From VRUE01 sp036557525 (GTDB taxonomy: Bacteria > Actinomycetota > Thermoleophilia > Solirubrobacterales > 70-9), in the NCBI GenBank assembly GCA_036557525.1, contig DATBHH010000056.1, positions 1 to 43,584 on the forward strand: a stretch of 43,584 bases of DNA, written 5' to 3'. Below are positions 24,094-31,129 of this stretch, in pieces; position 1 is the stretch's first letter; each line of letters begins with the position of its first letter. Position numbers and translations under genes: made by a program. A model generated the notes under the pieces. That model did no database searches, was not told the origin of the DNA, and was given only the letters and a program-made list of their open reading frames with translations.

Positions 24094-24107
24094 CGAACAT
24101 ATGTTCG
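24094..24107. promoter_or_regulatory. LexA-type SOS box CGAACATATGTTCG over a start codon
   Basis: A perfect 14-bp palindrome matching the Gram-positive/actinobacterial LexA consensus. It can be extended to a 22-bp imperfect palindrome (24090-24111). The ATG of the endonuclease ORF (24101) lies inside it. TTGATT at 24072-24077 may be a -35; with it, ACATAT (24097-24102) would be the -10 and translation could begin at GTG 24107. Binding here would block the promoter directly. Confidence 0.8.
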
Positions 24108-24760
24108 TGCAGAGCACTAATCACAAGGGGAACGTCGCCGAACTGGCGATTGCCAAGGAAGCCGCGAAGCTTGGAATCGACGTCCTGAAACCTCTGACCG
24201 AGCACGGTCGGTATGACCTGGCCCTCGACATCCGAGGAACCTTCGTTCGCATCCAATGCAAATGGGGCCACCTTGACGATGACGTGATTCGCGTCCGACT
24301 CAGCTCGTCCTATCACTCGCCAACCCGGGGGTATGTGAAAGCCACCTACGACGAGACTGAGGTCGACGCCATCGGCCTCTACTGCGGATCGCTCGACTGC
24401 TGCTATCTCTTACCGATCTCGATGGTGGCCGGTCAAACCATGGTCACCCTGCGGATCGACCCGCCTCAAAACAGTCAACGTGCGGCGCTAAACTGGGCCA
24501 CCAAATTCGAATTTCCGGGGGCTGTAGCTCAGCTGGAAGAGCGCGTCGCTGGCAGCGACGAGGTCAGGGGTTCGAGCCCCCTCAGCTCCACTCAGTCAGT
24601 GACCGAAGCCTCCCAATCGATCGACGTGGGCGCCCATGAGTTCCGTAATCACTTCGGTCATTACATGGAGCGGGCCGCGGCAGGGGAGACGATCCTCGTC
24701 CGGCGCCACGGCAAGCCGTATGCATCCCTCGGGCCGGCTCTCCCAGGACCCGTGAGCTAA
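24101..24760 (+). CDS. PD-(D/E)XK homing-endonuclease-like ORF running through tRNA-Ala into a Phd-like domain
   Basis: One open frame of 219 codons. Residues 1-139 resemble the intron-associated PD-(D/E)XK endonuclease family (I-Ssp6803I type): NHKGNVAE with Glu14, RYDLAL with Asp39, and RIQCKWG with Gln52 and Lys54, the Q-x-K variant of the motif. The frame then has no stop before a complete tRNA-Ala gene. Residues 140-164 are simply the translated tRNA. From residue 167 the sequence reads as a Phd/YefM antitoxin. G+C of the first part is visibly lower than that of its neighbours, which suggests transfer. Whether one fusion protein is made, or translation stops or re-initiates, cannot be decided from sequence. 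GTG 24107 is an alternative start. Confidence 0.65.
   Translation: MFVQSTNHKGNVAELAIAKEAAKLGIDVLKPLTEHGRYDLALDIRGTFVRIQCKWGHLDDDVIRVRLSSSYHSPTRGYVKATYDETEVDAIGLYCGSLDCCYLLPISMVAGQTMVTLRIDPPQNSQRAALNWATKFEFPGAVAQLEERVAGSDEVRGSSPLSSTQSVTEASQSIDVGAHEFRNHFGHYMERAAAGETILVRRHGKPYASLGPALPGPVS
24489..24494 (+). promoter_or_regulatory. -10 box TAAACT, probable tRNA-Ala promoter
   Basis: TAAACT, close to the TAGACT boxes elsewhere in the window, lies 23 nt before the tRNA 5' end and inside the endonuclease coding region. It would let the tRNA and the downstream antitoxin be transcribed independently of the SOS-controlled promoter. Confidence 0.45.
24518..24590 (+). tRNA. tRNA-Ala (anticodon GGC)
   Basis: A full cloverleaf of 73 nt. 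Acceptor GGGGCTG pairs with CAGCTCC (one G-U), the D stem is GCTC/GAGC, the anticodon stem is CGTCG/CGACG around loop CTGGCAG (anticodon GGC), the variable loop is AGGTC, the T arm is AGGGG-TTCGAGC-CCCCT, and the discriminator is A. CCA is not encoded. The gene is intact and uninterrupted, with no intron. It lies wholly inside the open frame 24101-24760, with its first base exactly at a codon boundary. Confidence 0.96.
24599..24760 (+). CDS. Phd/YefM-family antitoxin-like segment
   Basis: If translated alone from GTG 24599, 53 aa: a short leader, then DVGAHEFRNHFGHYMERAAAGETILVRRHGKPYASL. This matches the Phd/YefM N-terminal DNA-binding fold pattern (xEFRxxFxxxxxxxxxGExIxVxRRGKPxAxL). The usual C-terminal toxin-binding tail is very short (GPALPGPVS), and no toxin gene follows; the next gene's ATG directly abuts the TAA. 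It is either a separate orphan regulator, started 8 nt after the tRNA, or the C-terminal domain of the long ORF. Confidence 0.55.
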   Translation: MTEASQSIDVGAHEFRNHFGHYMERAAAGETILVRRHGKPYASLGPALPGPVS

Positions 24761-25489
24761 ATGGCCGCCGCTCTGGGCTGGGGAACGTTGGCGGCGTCTT
24801 CGTTGGTGATCGGCGCGCTCCTCGCCTACGCCCGGCGCTGGCCCGAACGACAGGTCGGCCTTGTCCTGTCGTTCGGCGCCGGGGCGCTGATCAGCGCGAT
24901 CAGCTTCGAGCTCGCCTCGGAAGGGATTGAAGTCGGGAGCATCCGCTCGACGGCGGTCGGGCTCGGCCTCGGGGCCTTCGCCTTCTTCTACCTCGACGGC
25001 AGGATCGACGCGCGCTTCTCCAAAGGCGGCGGGCGGAAGGGCCGTGCCCAGGCCGACGACCCCGGAATCGCGCTGGCCCTCGGCGCCTTCCTCGACGGCA
25101 TCCCGGAGCAGATGGTTCTCGGGATCGGGTTGGCCGGCGGCCAGAGCGTCGGCCTCGGCCTGCTGGTCGCGATCTTCGTCTCCAACCTGCCGGAGTCGAT
25201 CGGCTCGGCCACCGCGATGGACGATGCCGGCGAGCCCCGCCCCCGTGTCATCCGCCTCTGGATCGCGGTCGCGGCGATCTGCGCTCTCGCGACCGTCGCC
25301 GGCTACGCTCTCGCCGACATCACGTCCGGTGACCTCCGCGCCGGGATCGACGGATTCGCAGCCGGCGCCCTGCTCGTGATGCTGATCGACTCGATGATCC
25401 CCGACGCGACCCGCCAGTCGGGCCGCGTCGCCGGCCTCGCGACGACTCTCGGCTTCGCGGTCGCGACCGCGCTCTCGAGCCTCGACTGA
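24761..25489 (+). CDS. ZIP-like metal transporter family membrane protein
   Basis: 242 aa with seven or eight hydrophobic segments. ALGAFLDGIPEQMVLGIGL corresponds to the HNxPEG segment of ZIP transmembrane helix 4 (here LDGIPEQ), and FVSNLPESIGSATAM to helix 5. A small cytoplasmic loop (SKGGGRKGRAQADD) precedes helix 4. The substrate may be Zn2+ or another divalent metal, but loss of the metal-binding His at HN makes transport activity uncertain. The start ATG immediately follows the TAA of the antitoxin-like frame. A perfect 12-bp hairpin lies inside its first helix region. Confidence 0.75.
   Translation: MAAALGWGTLAASSLVIGALLAYARRWPERQVGLVLSFGAGALISAISFELASEGIEVGSIRSTAVGLGLGAFAFFYLDGRIDARFSKGGGRKGRAQADDPGIALALGAFLDGIPEQMVLGIGLAGGQSVGLGLLVAIFVSNLPESIGSATAMDDAGEPRPRVIRLWIAVAAICALATVAGYALADITSGDLRAGIDGFAAGALLVMLIDSMIPDATRQSGRVAGLATTLGFAVATALSSLD
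24843..24876. repeat. Perfect 12-bp inverted repeat inside the ZIP-like gene
   Basis: CCGAACGACAGG (24843-24854) and CCTGTCGTTCGG (24865-24876) around a 10-nt loop, about 85 nt into the coding region. It encodes part of PERQVGLVLSFGAG. Confidence 0.75.
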
Positions 25490-25512
25490 GCGGGCCGGCG
25501 CGGACCCGTTGC

Positions 25513-25518
25513 TAACGT
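25513..25518 (+). promoter_or_regulatory. -10 box TAACGT for the HtrA-like gene
   Basis: TANNNT hexamer 8 nt before ATG 25527, which fixes that start over the upstream in-frame TTG. Confidence 0.4.
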
Positions 25519-25526
25519 CAATCGGG

Positions 25527-26549
25527 ATGTCAGATCTTCGTCTCGTCGACTCAACTTCACCCTCCGGCGCCGCGTTCGGTCCTGACCATTCTGACGAGCA
25601 GCTCCCGGATGCCGAGGCGTTCGACGCCTATTCGCGCACCGTCTCCGGCGTCGCCGAGCGGCTCGGGCCCTCAGTCGCCCACCTTGCGGTGCGGCGCCGG
25701 ACCGGGCGGGGCCGCAGGACCGCCGGCGCCGGGAGCGGCGTCGCGATCAGCTCCGACGGGTTCATGCTCAGCGCCGCCCACGTCGTCGCCGGGACCGAGG
25801 GGAGCGGCACCGCGTCGTTCCCCGACGGGCGCGAATTCGGCTTCGAGGTGATCGGCGCCGACGCGCTCTCGGACCTCGCCGTGGTGCGAGCCGAGGGCCG
25901 CGACCTCGCCCCGGCGACGCTCGGCGATGCCGAGGGCCTCCGGGTCGGCCAGCTCGTCGTCGCTATCGGCAGCCCGAACGGGTTCAGCGGCTCGGTCACG
26001 GCGGGCGTCGTCTCCGCCCTCGGCCGCTCGCTCCCGACCCGCTCGCGCTCGGCGACGCGCCTGATCGAGAACGTGATTCAGACCGACGCCGCGCTCAACC
26101 CCGGCAACTCCGGCGGCGCGCTCGGCGACGGCCTCGCCCGCGTGGTCGGGATCAACACCGCCGTCGCCGGGGTGGGCCTCGGCCTCGCGGTGCCGATCAA
26201 CGCGGCGACGCGGCGCATCGTCTCGGAACTGATCGGCGAGGGCAGGGTGCGGCGCGCCTACATCGGCGTCGTCGGCGGCTCGCGGCCGCTGCCGCCGCGG
26301 CTCGCCGCCGAGACCGGCCAGGCCGACGGGATCGAGATCGTCGAGATCGTCGAGGACAGCCCGGCCGCCGCCGCCGGTCTCCACCCCGGCGACCTCATCG
26401 TCGGGATCGACGGCGAGGCCCTGGCCGACGTCGGCGATCTCCAGCGGCTGATGGTCGGAGAGCGGATCGGCCGCGAGCTCGAGCTCCGCGTCGATCGCGG
26501 CGGCCGCGACCTGCGAATCGGGATCGTCCCGCGCGAGCTCGCCGATTAG
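25527..26549 (+). CDS. HtrA/DegP-like serine protease with PDZ domain
   Basis: Trypsin-like S1C protease, 340 aa. The triad is His85 (SAAHVVAG), Asp116 (SDLAVV) and Ser195 (GNSGGAL). A PDZ domain occupies about 245-335 (GIEIVEIVEDSPAAAAGLHPGDLIVGIDG). No signal peptide or transmembrane helix is visible; the N-terminus is acidic and polar, so the protein appears cytoplasmic, unlike most actinobacterial HtrA/PepD proteins, which have an N-terminal membrane anchor. It probably works in protein quality control. The last bases overlap the -10-like box of the next gene. Confidence 0.92.
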   Translation: MSDLRLVDSTSPSGAAFGPDHSDEQLPDAEAFDAYSRTVSGVAERLGPSVAHLAVRRRTGRGRRTAGAGSGVAISSDGFMLSAAHVVAGTEGSGTASFPDGREFGFEVIGADALSDLAVVRAEGRDLAPATLGDAEGLRVGQLVVAIGSPNGFSGSVTAGVVSALGRSLPTRSRSATRLIENVIQTDAALNPGNSGGALGDGLARVVGINTAVAGVGLGLAVPINAATRRIVSELIGEGRVRRAYIGVVGGSRPLPPRLAAETGQADGIEIVEIVEDSPAAAAGLHPGDLIVGIDGEALADVGDLQRLMVGERIGRELELRVDRGGRDLRIGIVPRELAD

Positions 26550-26552
26550 CCT
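26547..26552 (+). promoter_or_regulatory. -10 box TAGCCT overlapping a stop codon
   Basis: TAGCCT begins with the TAG stop of the HtrA-like gene and lies 8 nt before ATG 26561, repeating the leaderless spacing. It could be coincidence. Confidence 0.3.
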
Positions 26553-26560
26553 CCATTCCC

Positions 26561-26809
26561 ATGGGGCAACTGGTTCAGGTGGTCGGCGCCCTGTTCATCC
26601 TCGTCGCCTACTCGGCCGCGCAGTTCGGGGCGATGAGCCAGCACTCGCGGATCTACCTCGTCCTCAACCTCGTCGGCTCCGCGATCCTCGGCGTCCTCGC
26701 ACTGGTTGAAAGCCTCTGGGGCTTCCTGCTGCTGGAGACGTTCTGGGCAGGGGTCTCGCTCTGGGGCCTGATCCAGGCCCTGCGCGGGCCGACCGTGCCC
26801 GAGCACTGA
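26561..26809 (+). CDS. Small membrane protein, CBU_0592-like
   Basis: 82 aa, three hydrophobic helices: LVQVVGALFILVAYSAAQFG, IYLVLNLVGSAILGVLALVE, WGFLLLETFWAGVSLWGLIQAL. The order and the central LNLVGSAILG segment resemble the CBU_0592 family of small membrane proteins of unknown function. It lies 11 nt after the HtrA-like gene. Confidence 0.7.
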   Translation: MGQLVQVVGALFILVAYSAAQFGAMSQHSRIYLVLNLVGSAILGVLALVESLWGFLLLETFWAGVSLWGLIQALRGPTVPEH

Positions 26810-26851
26810 GCGCCCGCTCAAGAGGTCGCGGCATCTGCCGATTAGACATCG

Positions 26852-27559
26852 ATGACCGCGGCGAACCATCAGGTGCTCTCGCACGGGATGCAGGACACGC
26901 GGGAAACGCTCGACGCCTGGCGCGAAGGGCACTGGGCGGTCCTCCGCGGTTGGGTCGCTCTCAGCGTCTCGATCGCCCTCTGCCTGCTGGGGGCGGTCTG
27001 GGTCGTCGCCGGGAAACTCACCCCCGACCTCACCCCGGTTCACATCTCGAGCCTGACCAAGCCCTCCGAGCCGACCGACATGCTGCCGATCCTCTGGCGG
27101 AACTCGCTGGTCCTCGCCCTGCATGGCTTCGCTTGTCTCGCCGGCTTCATCGCCGGCGCCTCGATGCCGATCGCGGCCGACCAGCGGAGCGGAATCTCGC
27201 GCTGGGTGCACGTGAAGGCGGCCGAGTTCGCGATCCTCTTCGTCTGCGCGGTCACGCTCTTCTCGCTCTCGACCCAGGCCTTCTTCCTCGGCTTCCAGTG
27301 CTCGACGATCTCCTACCAGTTCGACGTCTCCCACCTGACCCTGATCCTCACCGTCCTCCCGCACGCGATCCCGGAGCTGACCGCCCTCTTCCTGCCGCTG
27401 GCGGCATGGCTGATCGCCAGCCGTCGAGGGGAGTGGAACCAGCTCCTCGCCGCGACCCTGATCACCGTCCTGATCGCGATCCCGGTCCTGATCATGGCGG
27501 CCGCGATCGAGGTCTACGTCTGGCCCCACATCCTCGAAGCCGTCTCGCCGGTCGTCTGA
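26852..27559 (+). CDS. SpoIIM-like membrane protein
   Basis: 235 aa with about five transmembrane segments. RNSLVLALHGFACLAGFIAGASMP and VLPHAIPELTALFLPLAAWLIA match the characteristic N-x-R/L and PHGxxELxA segments of the stage II sporulation protein M (DUF95) family. The family is widespread outside spore-formers, so sporulation is not implied. TAGACA at 26843-26848 is only 3 nt before the ATG, so transcription may start just inside the annotated ORF, and a start further in cannot be excluded. Confidence 0.7.
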   Translation: MTAANHQVLSHGMQDTRETLDAWREGHWAVLRGWVALSVSIALCLLGAVWVVAGKLTPDLTPVHISSLTKPSEPTDMLPILWRNSLVLALHGFACLAGFIAGASMPIAADQRSGISRWVHVKAAEFAILFVCAVTLFSLSTQAFFLGFQCSTISYQFDVSHLTLILTVLPHAIPELTALFLPLAAWLIASRRGEWNQLLAATLITVLIAIPVLIMAAAIEVYVWPHILEAVSPVV

Positions 27560-27589
27560 GCGCCCGTTGATCGCCGGTCCGCGGGCGAT

Positions 27590-27595
27590 TAGTCT
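27590..27595 (+). promoter_or_regulatory. -10 box TAGTCT, leadered promoter for the msrA-like gene
   Basis: TAGTCT is 25 nt before GTG 27621. AAGGAGG (27606-27612) stands 8 nt before the GTG, so this mRNA has a short leader with a strong Shine-Dalgarno sequence, in contrast to the leaderless pattern. Confidence 0.5.
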
Positions 27596-27620
27596 CAACG
27601 CAACGAAGGAGGAAGAGGCC

Positions 27621-28109
27621 GTGGGCGACAACGCTGAGACCGCAATCCTCGCCGGAGGCTGCTTCTGGATCCTGCAGCAGCTGCTGCGCGATCGCGACGG
27701 AGTCGTCTCCACCCGGGTGGGTTGGACGGGCGGTGAGAACGACAACCCGACCGAGGAGGACAACTCGGGACACGCCGAGGCGGTCGAGGTCGTCTTCGAC
27801 CCCGAGCGGCTCTCCTACCGGGATCTGCTCGACACCTTCTTCCAGGTCCATCGTCCCGACCTCGGCGAGGACGTCGTCGGCTCGGCCTATCGCTCCGAGG
27901 TCTTCTGCACGAGCGACGAGCAACGGCGGGTCGCCGAGGAGACGATCGCCGCAGTCGACGCCTCCGGCCACTGGCCCGGGAGGGCCGCCACCCGGGTCAG
28001 CGAGGCCGGGAGGTTCTGGGAGGGGGAGCCGGAGGATCAGGACCGCCTCCACCGCTATCCGGTCGGCTGCCCGGCCCCATTCCTGCGCCCCGGCGTCCGG
28101 GCTCGCTGA
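27621..28109 (+). CDS. Peptide methionine (S)-S-oxide reductase-like protein
   Basis: 162 aa. The active-site motif GCFW (residues 12-15) and the buried Glu in SGHAEAVEVVFDP identify the MsrA family, which reduces Met-S-sulfoxide. It diverges in several places: ILQQ replaces GVE after GCFW, HRPDLG replaces HDPT, and the Asp before YRS is displaced by one residue (EDVVGSAYRS). A candidate recycling Cys is near the C-terminus (VGCPAP). Activity is plausible but not assured. GTG 27621 is chosen from the AAGGAGG at proper distance. Confidence 0.8.
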   Translation: MGDNAETAILAGGCFWILQQLLRDRDGVVSTRVGWTGGENDNPTEEDNSGHAEAVEVVFDPERLSYRDLLDTFFQVHRPDLGEDVVGSAYRSEVFCTSDEQRRVAEETIAAVDASGHWPGRAATRVSEAGRFWEGEPEDQDRLHRYPVGCPAPFLRPGVRAR

Positions 28110-28120
28110 GCGGTTCTCCA

Positions 28121-28126
28121 TAAGAT
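28121..28126 (+). promoter_or_regulatory. -10 box TAAGAT for leuS
   Basis: TAAGAT is 9 nt before ATG 28136. AAGAAGG abuts the ATG with no spacer, so it is not a good Shine-Dalgarno sequence; a nearly leaderless mRNA is more likely. Confidence 0.45.
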
Positions 28127-28135
28127 CGAAGAAGG

Positions 28136-30628
28136 ATGAGCGGTTACGAGCCGAAATCGATCGAGGCGCGCTGGCAGCAGGTCTGGGCCGAGGAGCGGAC
28201 CTGGGAGGTCGCCAACCCCGGACAGCCCGGCTTCGACGGCTCGAAGCCGAAGTCCTACGTCCTCGAGATGCTCCCCTACCCCTCGGGAGAGCCCCACGTC
28301 GGGCATCTCAAGACCTACGCGGTCGGCGACGCGGTCGCCCACTTCCACCGCCGCCACGGCTTCGAGGTCATCCACCCGATGGGCTACGACGCTTTCGGGC
28401 TGCCGGCCGAGAACAACGCGATCAACACCGGCGAGCCGCCCCGCGAGGCGACCGAGCGCTCGATCGAATCGTTCCGCCGCCAGTTCCGCGAGTGGGGAAT
28501 CTCGATCGACTGGGCCCGGGAGCTCGGCACCCACACGCCCGAGTACTACCGCTGGACCCAGTGGATCTTCCTGCAGCTGTTCGAGCGCGGCCTCGCCTAT
28601 CGCACCGAGGCGCCCGTCCAGTGGTGCCCGAAGGACGCCACCGTGCTCGCCAACGAGCAGGTCGTCGACGGGCGCTGCGAGCGCTGCGGCACCCCGGTCG
28701 AGCAGCGCAAGCTCGAGCAGTGGTTCCTCCGGATCACCGAGTACGCCGACCGCCTGCTCGCCGACTTCGACCAGGTCGACTCCTGGCCCGAGCACGTCGT
28801 GACGATGCAGCGCAACTGGATCGGCCGCTCCGAGGGAGCCGAGGTCATCTTCCGTTGCCAGGAAAGGGAGCTCGAGATCGACTTTCCGGTCTTCACAACC
28901 CGCCCGGACACGCTCTTCGGCGCGACCTTCTTCGTCCTCGCCCCCGAGCATTCCGACCTCGAGCGCCTCGTCGCCGGCACGCCGGCCGAGGATGCGGTGC
29001 GCGAGTACGTCAACCGGGTCGCCCGCGAGTCGGCCGAGGAACGCGGCTCCGAGGATCGCGAGAAGACCGGCGTCGCCCTCGGCCGCACCGTCGTCAACCC
29101 GGTCAACGGCGAGCAGATCCCTATGTTCGTCGCCGACTACGTCCTGATGGAGTACGGGACGGGGGCGATCATGGCCGTCCCCGGACACGACAGCCGCGAC
29201 TACGACTTCGCCCGCGCCCACGACCTCCCGATCCGGCGGGTGATCGAGGGCATCGACGAGGAGACCGCGCGCGACGACGACGGCCTGCCCTACGCGGGGG
29301 ACGGGCCGATGACCGCGTCCGGCCGCTTCGACGGCCAGCACAACCGCGAGGCCTATGCCGAGATCGTCGAGTGGCTCGCCGAGGAGGGCCGCGGCCGGGA
29401 GTCTGTCAACTACCGCCTCCGGGACTGGCTCGTCTCGCGCCAGCGCTACTGGGGGGCGCCGATCCCGATCGTCTACTGCCGGGGGTGCGGGATCGTCCCC
29501 GTCCCCGAGGAGCAGCTGCCGGTCGAGCTGCCCGAGGTCGAGGACTACGCGCCGAAGGGCCGCAGCCCGCTCGCCGCGGCCGAGGACTGGGTCGCGACCG
29601 AGTGCCCGCGCTGCGGGGGCCCCGCCCGCCGCGAGACTGACACGATGGACACCTTCGTCGACTCCTCCTGGTACTTCATCCGCTATCTCGATCCCCGCAA
29701 CGATGAGGCGGCATGGGACCGCGGCGCGGCCGCCCACTGGTTGCCCGTCGACCAGTACATCGGCGGCGTCGAGCACGCGATCCTGCACCTGATGTACGCC
29801 CGCTTCTTCACCAAGGCCCTCGCCGACATGGGCCACCTCGACATCGAGGAGCCGTTTGCGAACCTCTTCGCGCAGGGGATGATCACCCGCGACGGGGCGA
29901 AGATGTCGAAGTCGAGGGGGAACACGGTCAGTCCCGCCGAGTACGTCGAGCGCTACGGCGCCGACACCACTCGCACCTACATCTGCTTCATGGGCCCGCC
30001 GGAGCGGGGCGGGGACTGGTCCGACGAGGGCGTCGAGGGCGTCAACCGCTTCCTCGCCCGGCTCTGGCGACTCTGCGACGAGGTCGAGCGCCTCGAGGCG
30101 GGCGACGCCGACTCCGGCGCCGGCGGCGAGGCGCGCGAGCTGCTGGCCAAGGCCCACTGGGCGATCGACAAGGCGACCCGCGACTTCCGGCGCGACTTCC
30201 AGTTCAACACCGCCATCGCCGCAGTGATGGAGCTCGTCAACGAGGCCTATCGGCTCAAGGACGGGCTCTACGCCGATCCCTCCGGTGTCGCCGCGGTCCG
30301 CTTCGCGACCGCCACCGCCGCTTCGCTGATCTTCCCCTTCGCGCCCCACCTCGGCGCCGAGATCTGGGAGCGGCTCGAGGGCGGACGGGTCTGGGAGCAG
30401 CCCTGGCCCGAGGCCGACCTCGAGCTCCTCGCCCGCGACACGGTGACCCTCGTCGTCCAGGTCAACGGCAAGCTCCGCGACCGGATCGAGGCCGAGGCGG
30501 AGGCTCCCGAGGAGGAGCTGCTGGCGCTCGCGCGGGACAGCGAGAAGGTCCGCCGCCACCTCGACGGCAGGGAGGTCGTCAAGGAGGTTGTCGTTCCCGG
30601 CAAGCTGGTCAACCTCGTCGTCCGCTGA
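28136..30628 (+). CDS. leuS: Leucine--tRNA ligase
   Basis: Class I synthetase for tRNA-Leu with a post-transfer editing domain. 830 aa. HVGH at 54-57 (HIGH motif), editing domain with FTTRPDTLFG and MAVPGHDSRDYDF, zinc-binding CRGCG and CPRCGG, KMSKS at 589-593, then anticodon-binding and C-terminal domains ending VVPGKLVNLVV. All canonical parts are present in bacterial order. Neighbours are an MsrA-like gene and a cupin. Confidence 0.98.
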   Translation: MSGYEPKSIEARWQQVWAEERTWEVANPGQPGFDGSKPKSYVLEMLPYPSGEPHVGHLKTYAVGDAVAHFHRRHGFEVIHPMGYDAFGLPAENNAINTGEPPREATERSIESFRRQFREWGISIDWARELGTHTPEYYRWTQWIFLQLFERGLAYRTEAPVQWCPKDATVLANEQVVDGRCERCGTPVEQRKLEQWFLRITEYADRLLADFDQVDSWPEHVVTMQRNWIGRSEGAEVIFRCQERELEIDFPVFTTRPDTLFGATFFVLAPEHSDLERLVAGTPAEDAVREYVNRVARESAEERGSEDREKTGVALGRTVVNPVNGEQIPMFVADYVLMEYGTGAIMAVPGHDSRDYDFARAHDLPIRRVIEGIDEETARDDDGLPYAGDGPMTASGRFDGQHNREAYAEIVEWLAEEGRGRESVNYRLRDWLVSRQRYWGAPIPIVYCRGCGIVPVPEEQLPVELPEVEDYAPKGRSPLAAAEDWVATECPRCGGPARRETDTMDTFVDSSWYFIRYLDPRNDEAAWDRGAAAHWLPVDQYIGGVEHAILHLMYARFFTKALADMGHLDIEEPFANLFAQGMITRDGAKMSKSRGNTVSPAEYVERYGADTTRTYICFMGPPERGGDWSDEGVEGVNRFLARLWRLCDEVERLEAGDADSGAGGEARELLAKAHWAIDKATRDFRRDFQFNTAIAAVMELVNEAYRLKDGLYADPSGVAAVRFATATAASLIFPFAPHLGAEIWERLEGGRVWEQPWPEADLELLARDTVTLVVQVNGKLRDRIEAEAEAPEEELLALARDSEKVRRHLDGREVVKEVVVPGKLVNLVVR

Positions 30629-30659
30629 GGTGCCCGACGGGCTGGCCGCGAATATCTGG

Positions 30660-30665
30660 TAGAAA
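30660..30665 (+). promoter_or_regulatory. -10 box TAGAAA for the cupin gene
   Basis: TAGAAA is exactly 6 nt before GTG 30672. The last base departs from TANNNT. It would give a leaderless mRNA starting at the GTG. Confidence 0.4.
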
Positions 30666-30671
30666 GCGCGC

Positions 30672-31073
30672 GTGCTTGTCAGGCGGCTCTCAGAGGCACC
30701 GGTCCAGGAGCGCCATCGTCTCCGCTCGCACATCCTCATGGATGCGGGCGAGCTGGGTTCCCGGAACCTTGTTGCGACCTGGGTCGAGGTCCCGCCGGGC
30801 GCCCATCAGACCTCGCACTCGCACGAGAATGCCGAGCAGATCTACGTCGTCGTTCGCGGCTCGGGGACGATGATCGTCGCCGGCGACCGCGAGCAGGTCG
30901 GCGTCGGCGACCTGGTCCTGATCCCGCCGGCGACCGACCACGGGATCGAGAACAACGGCGACGACGACCTCGTCTACGTCACCGCCGCCTCGCCGCCGGT
31001 CTCGATGCAGGAGCTCTACGAGAACGAGCTCGCCGAAGTGACCGGCTACGACGACGACGACGAAGACCTGTAG
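30672..31073 (+). CDS. Cupin-domain protein
   Basis: 133 aa single-domain cupin. Motif 1 is HSHENAEQIYVVVRGSG (H-x-H...E...G) and motif 2 is GVGDLVLIPPATDHGIEN (G...P...H). The metal-binding His/Glu set is complete, so a metal-dependent enzyme or small-molecule binding role is possible; the substrate is unknown. The C-terminus is strongly acidic (GYDDDDEDL). The start GTG 30672 follows from the adjacent -10 box. Confidence 0.85.
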   Translation: MLVRRLSEAPVQERHRLRSHILMDAGELGSRNLVATWVEVPPGAHQTSHSHENAEQIYVVVRGSGTMIVAGDREQVGVGDLVLIPPATDHGIENNGDDDLVYVTAASPPVSMQELYENELAEVTGYDDDDEDL

Positions 31074-31129
31074 CCGAATTGTTCGAGTGAGCGCGCCACC
31101 CGCGCGCTGCGGGGGCGGACCCTTCCTCG

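Noticed and set aside
24518..24590. Group I intron in the tRNA-Ala gene
   Set aside because: The tRNA folds completely without any insertion, and the endonuclease ORF lies upstream of the tRNA rather than inside an interrupted anticodon loop.
24599..25489. Complete type II toxin-antitoxin pair
   Set aside because: The gene after the Phd-like segment is a ZIP-like membrane protein, not a Doc, RelE or PIN-type toxin.
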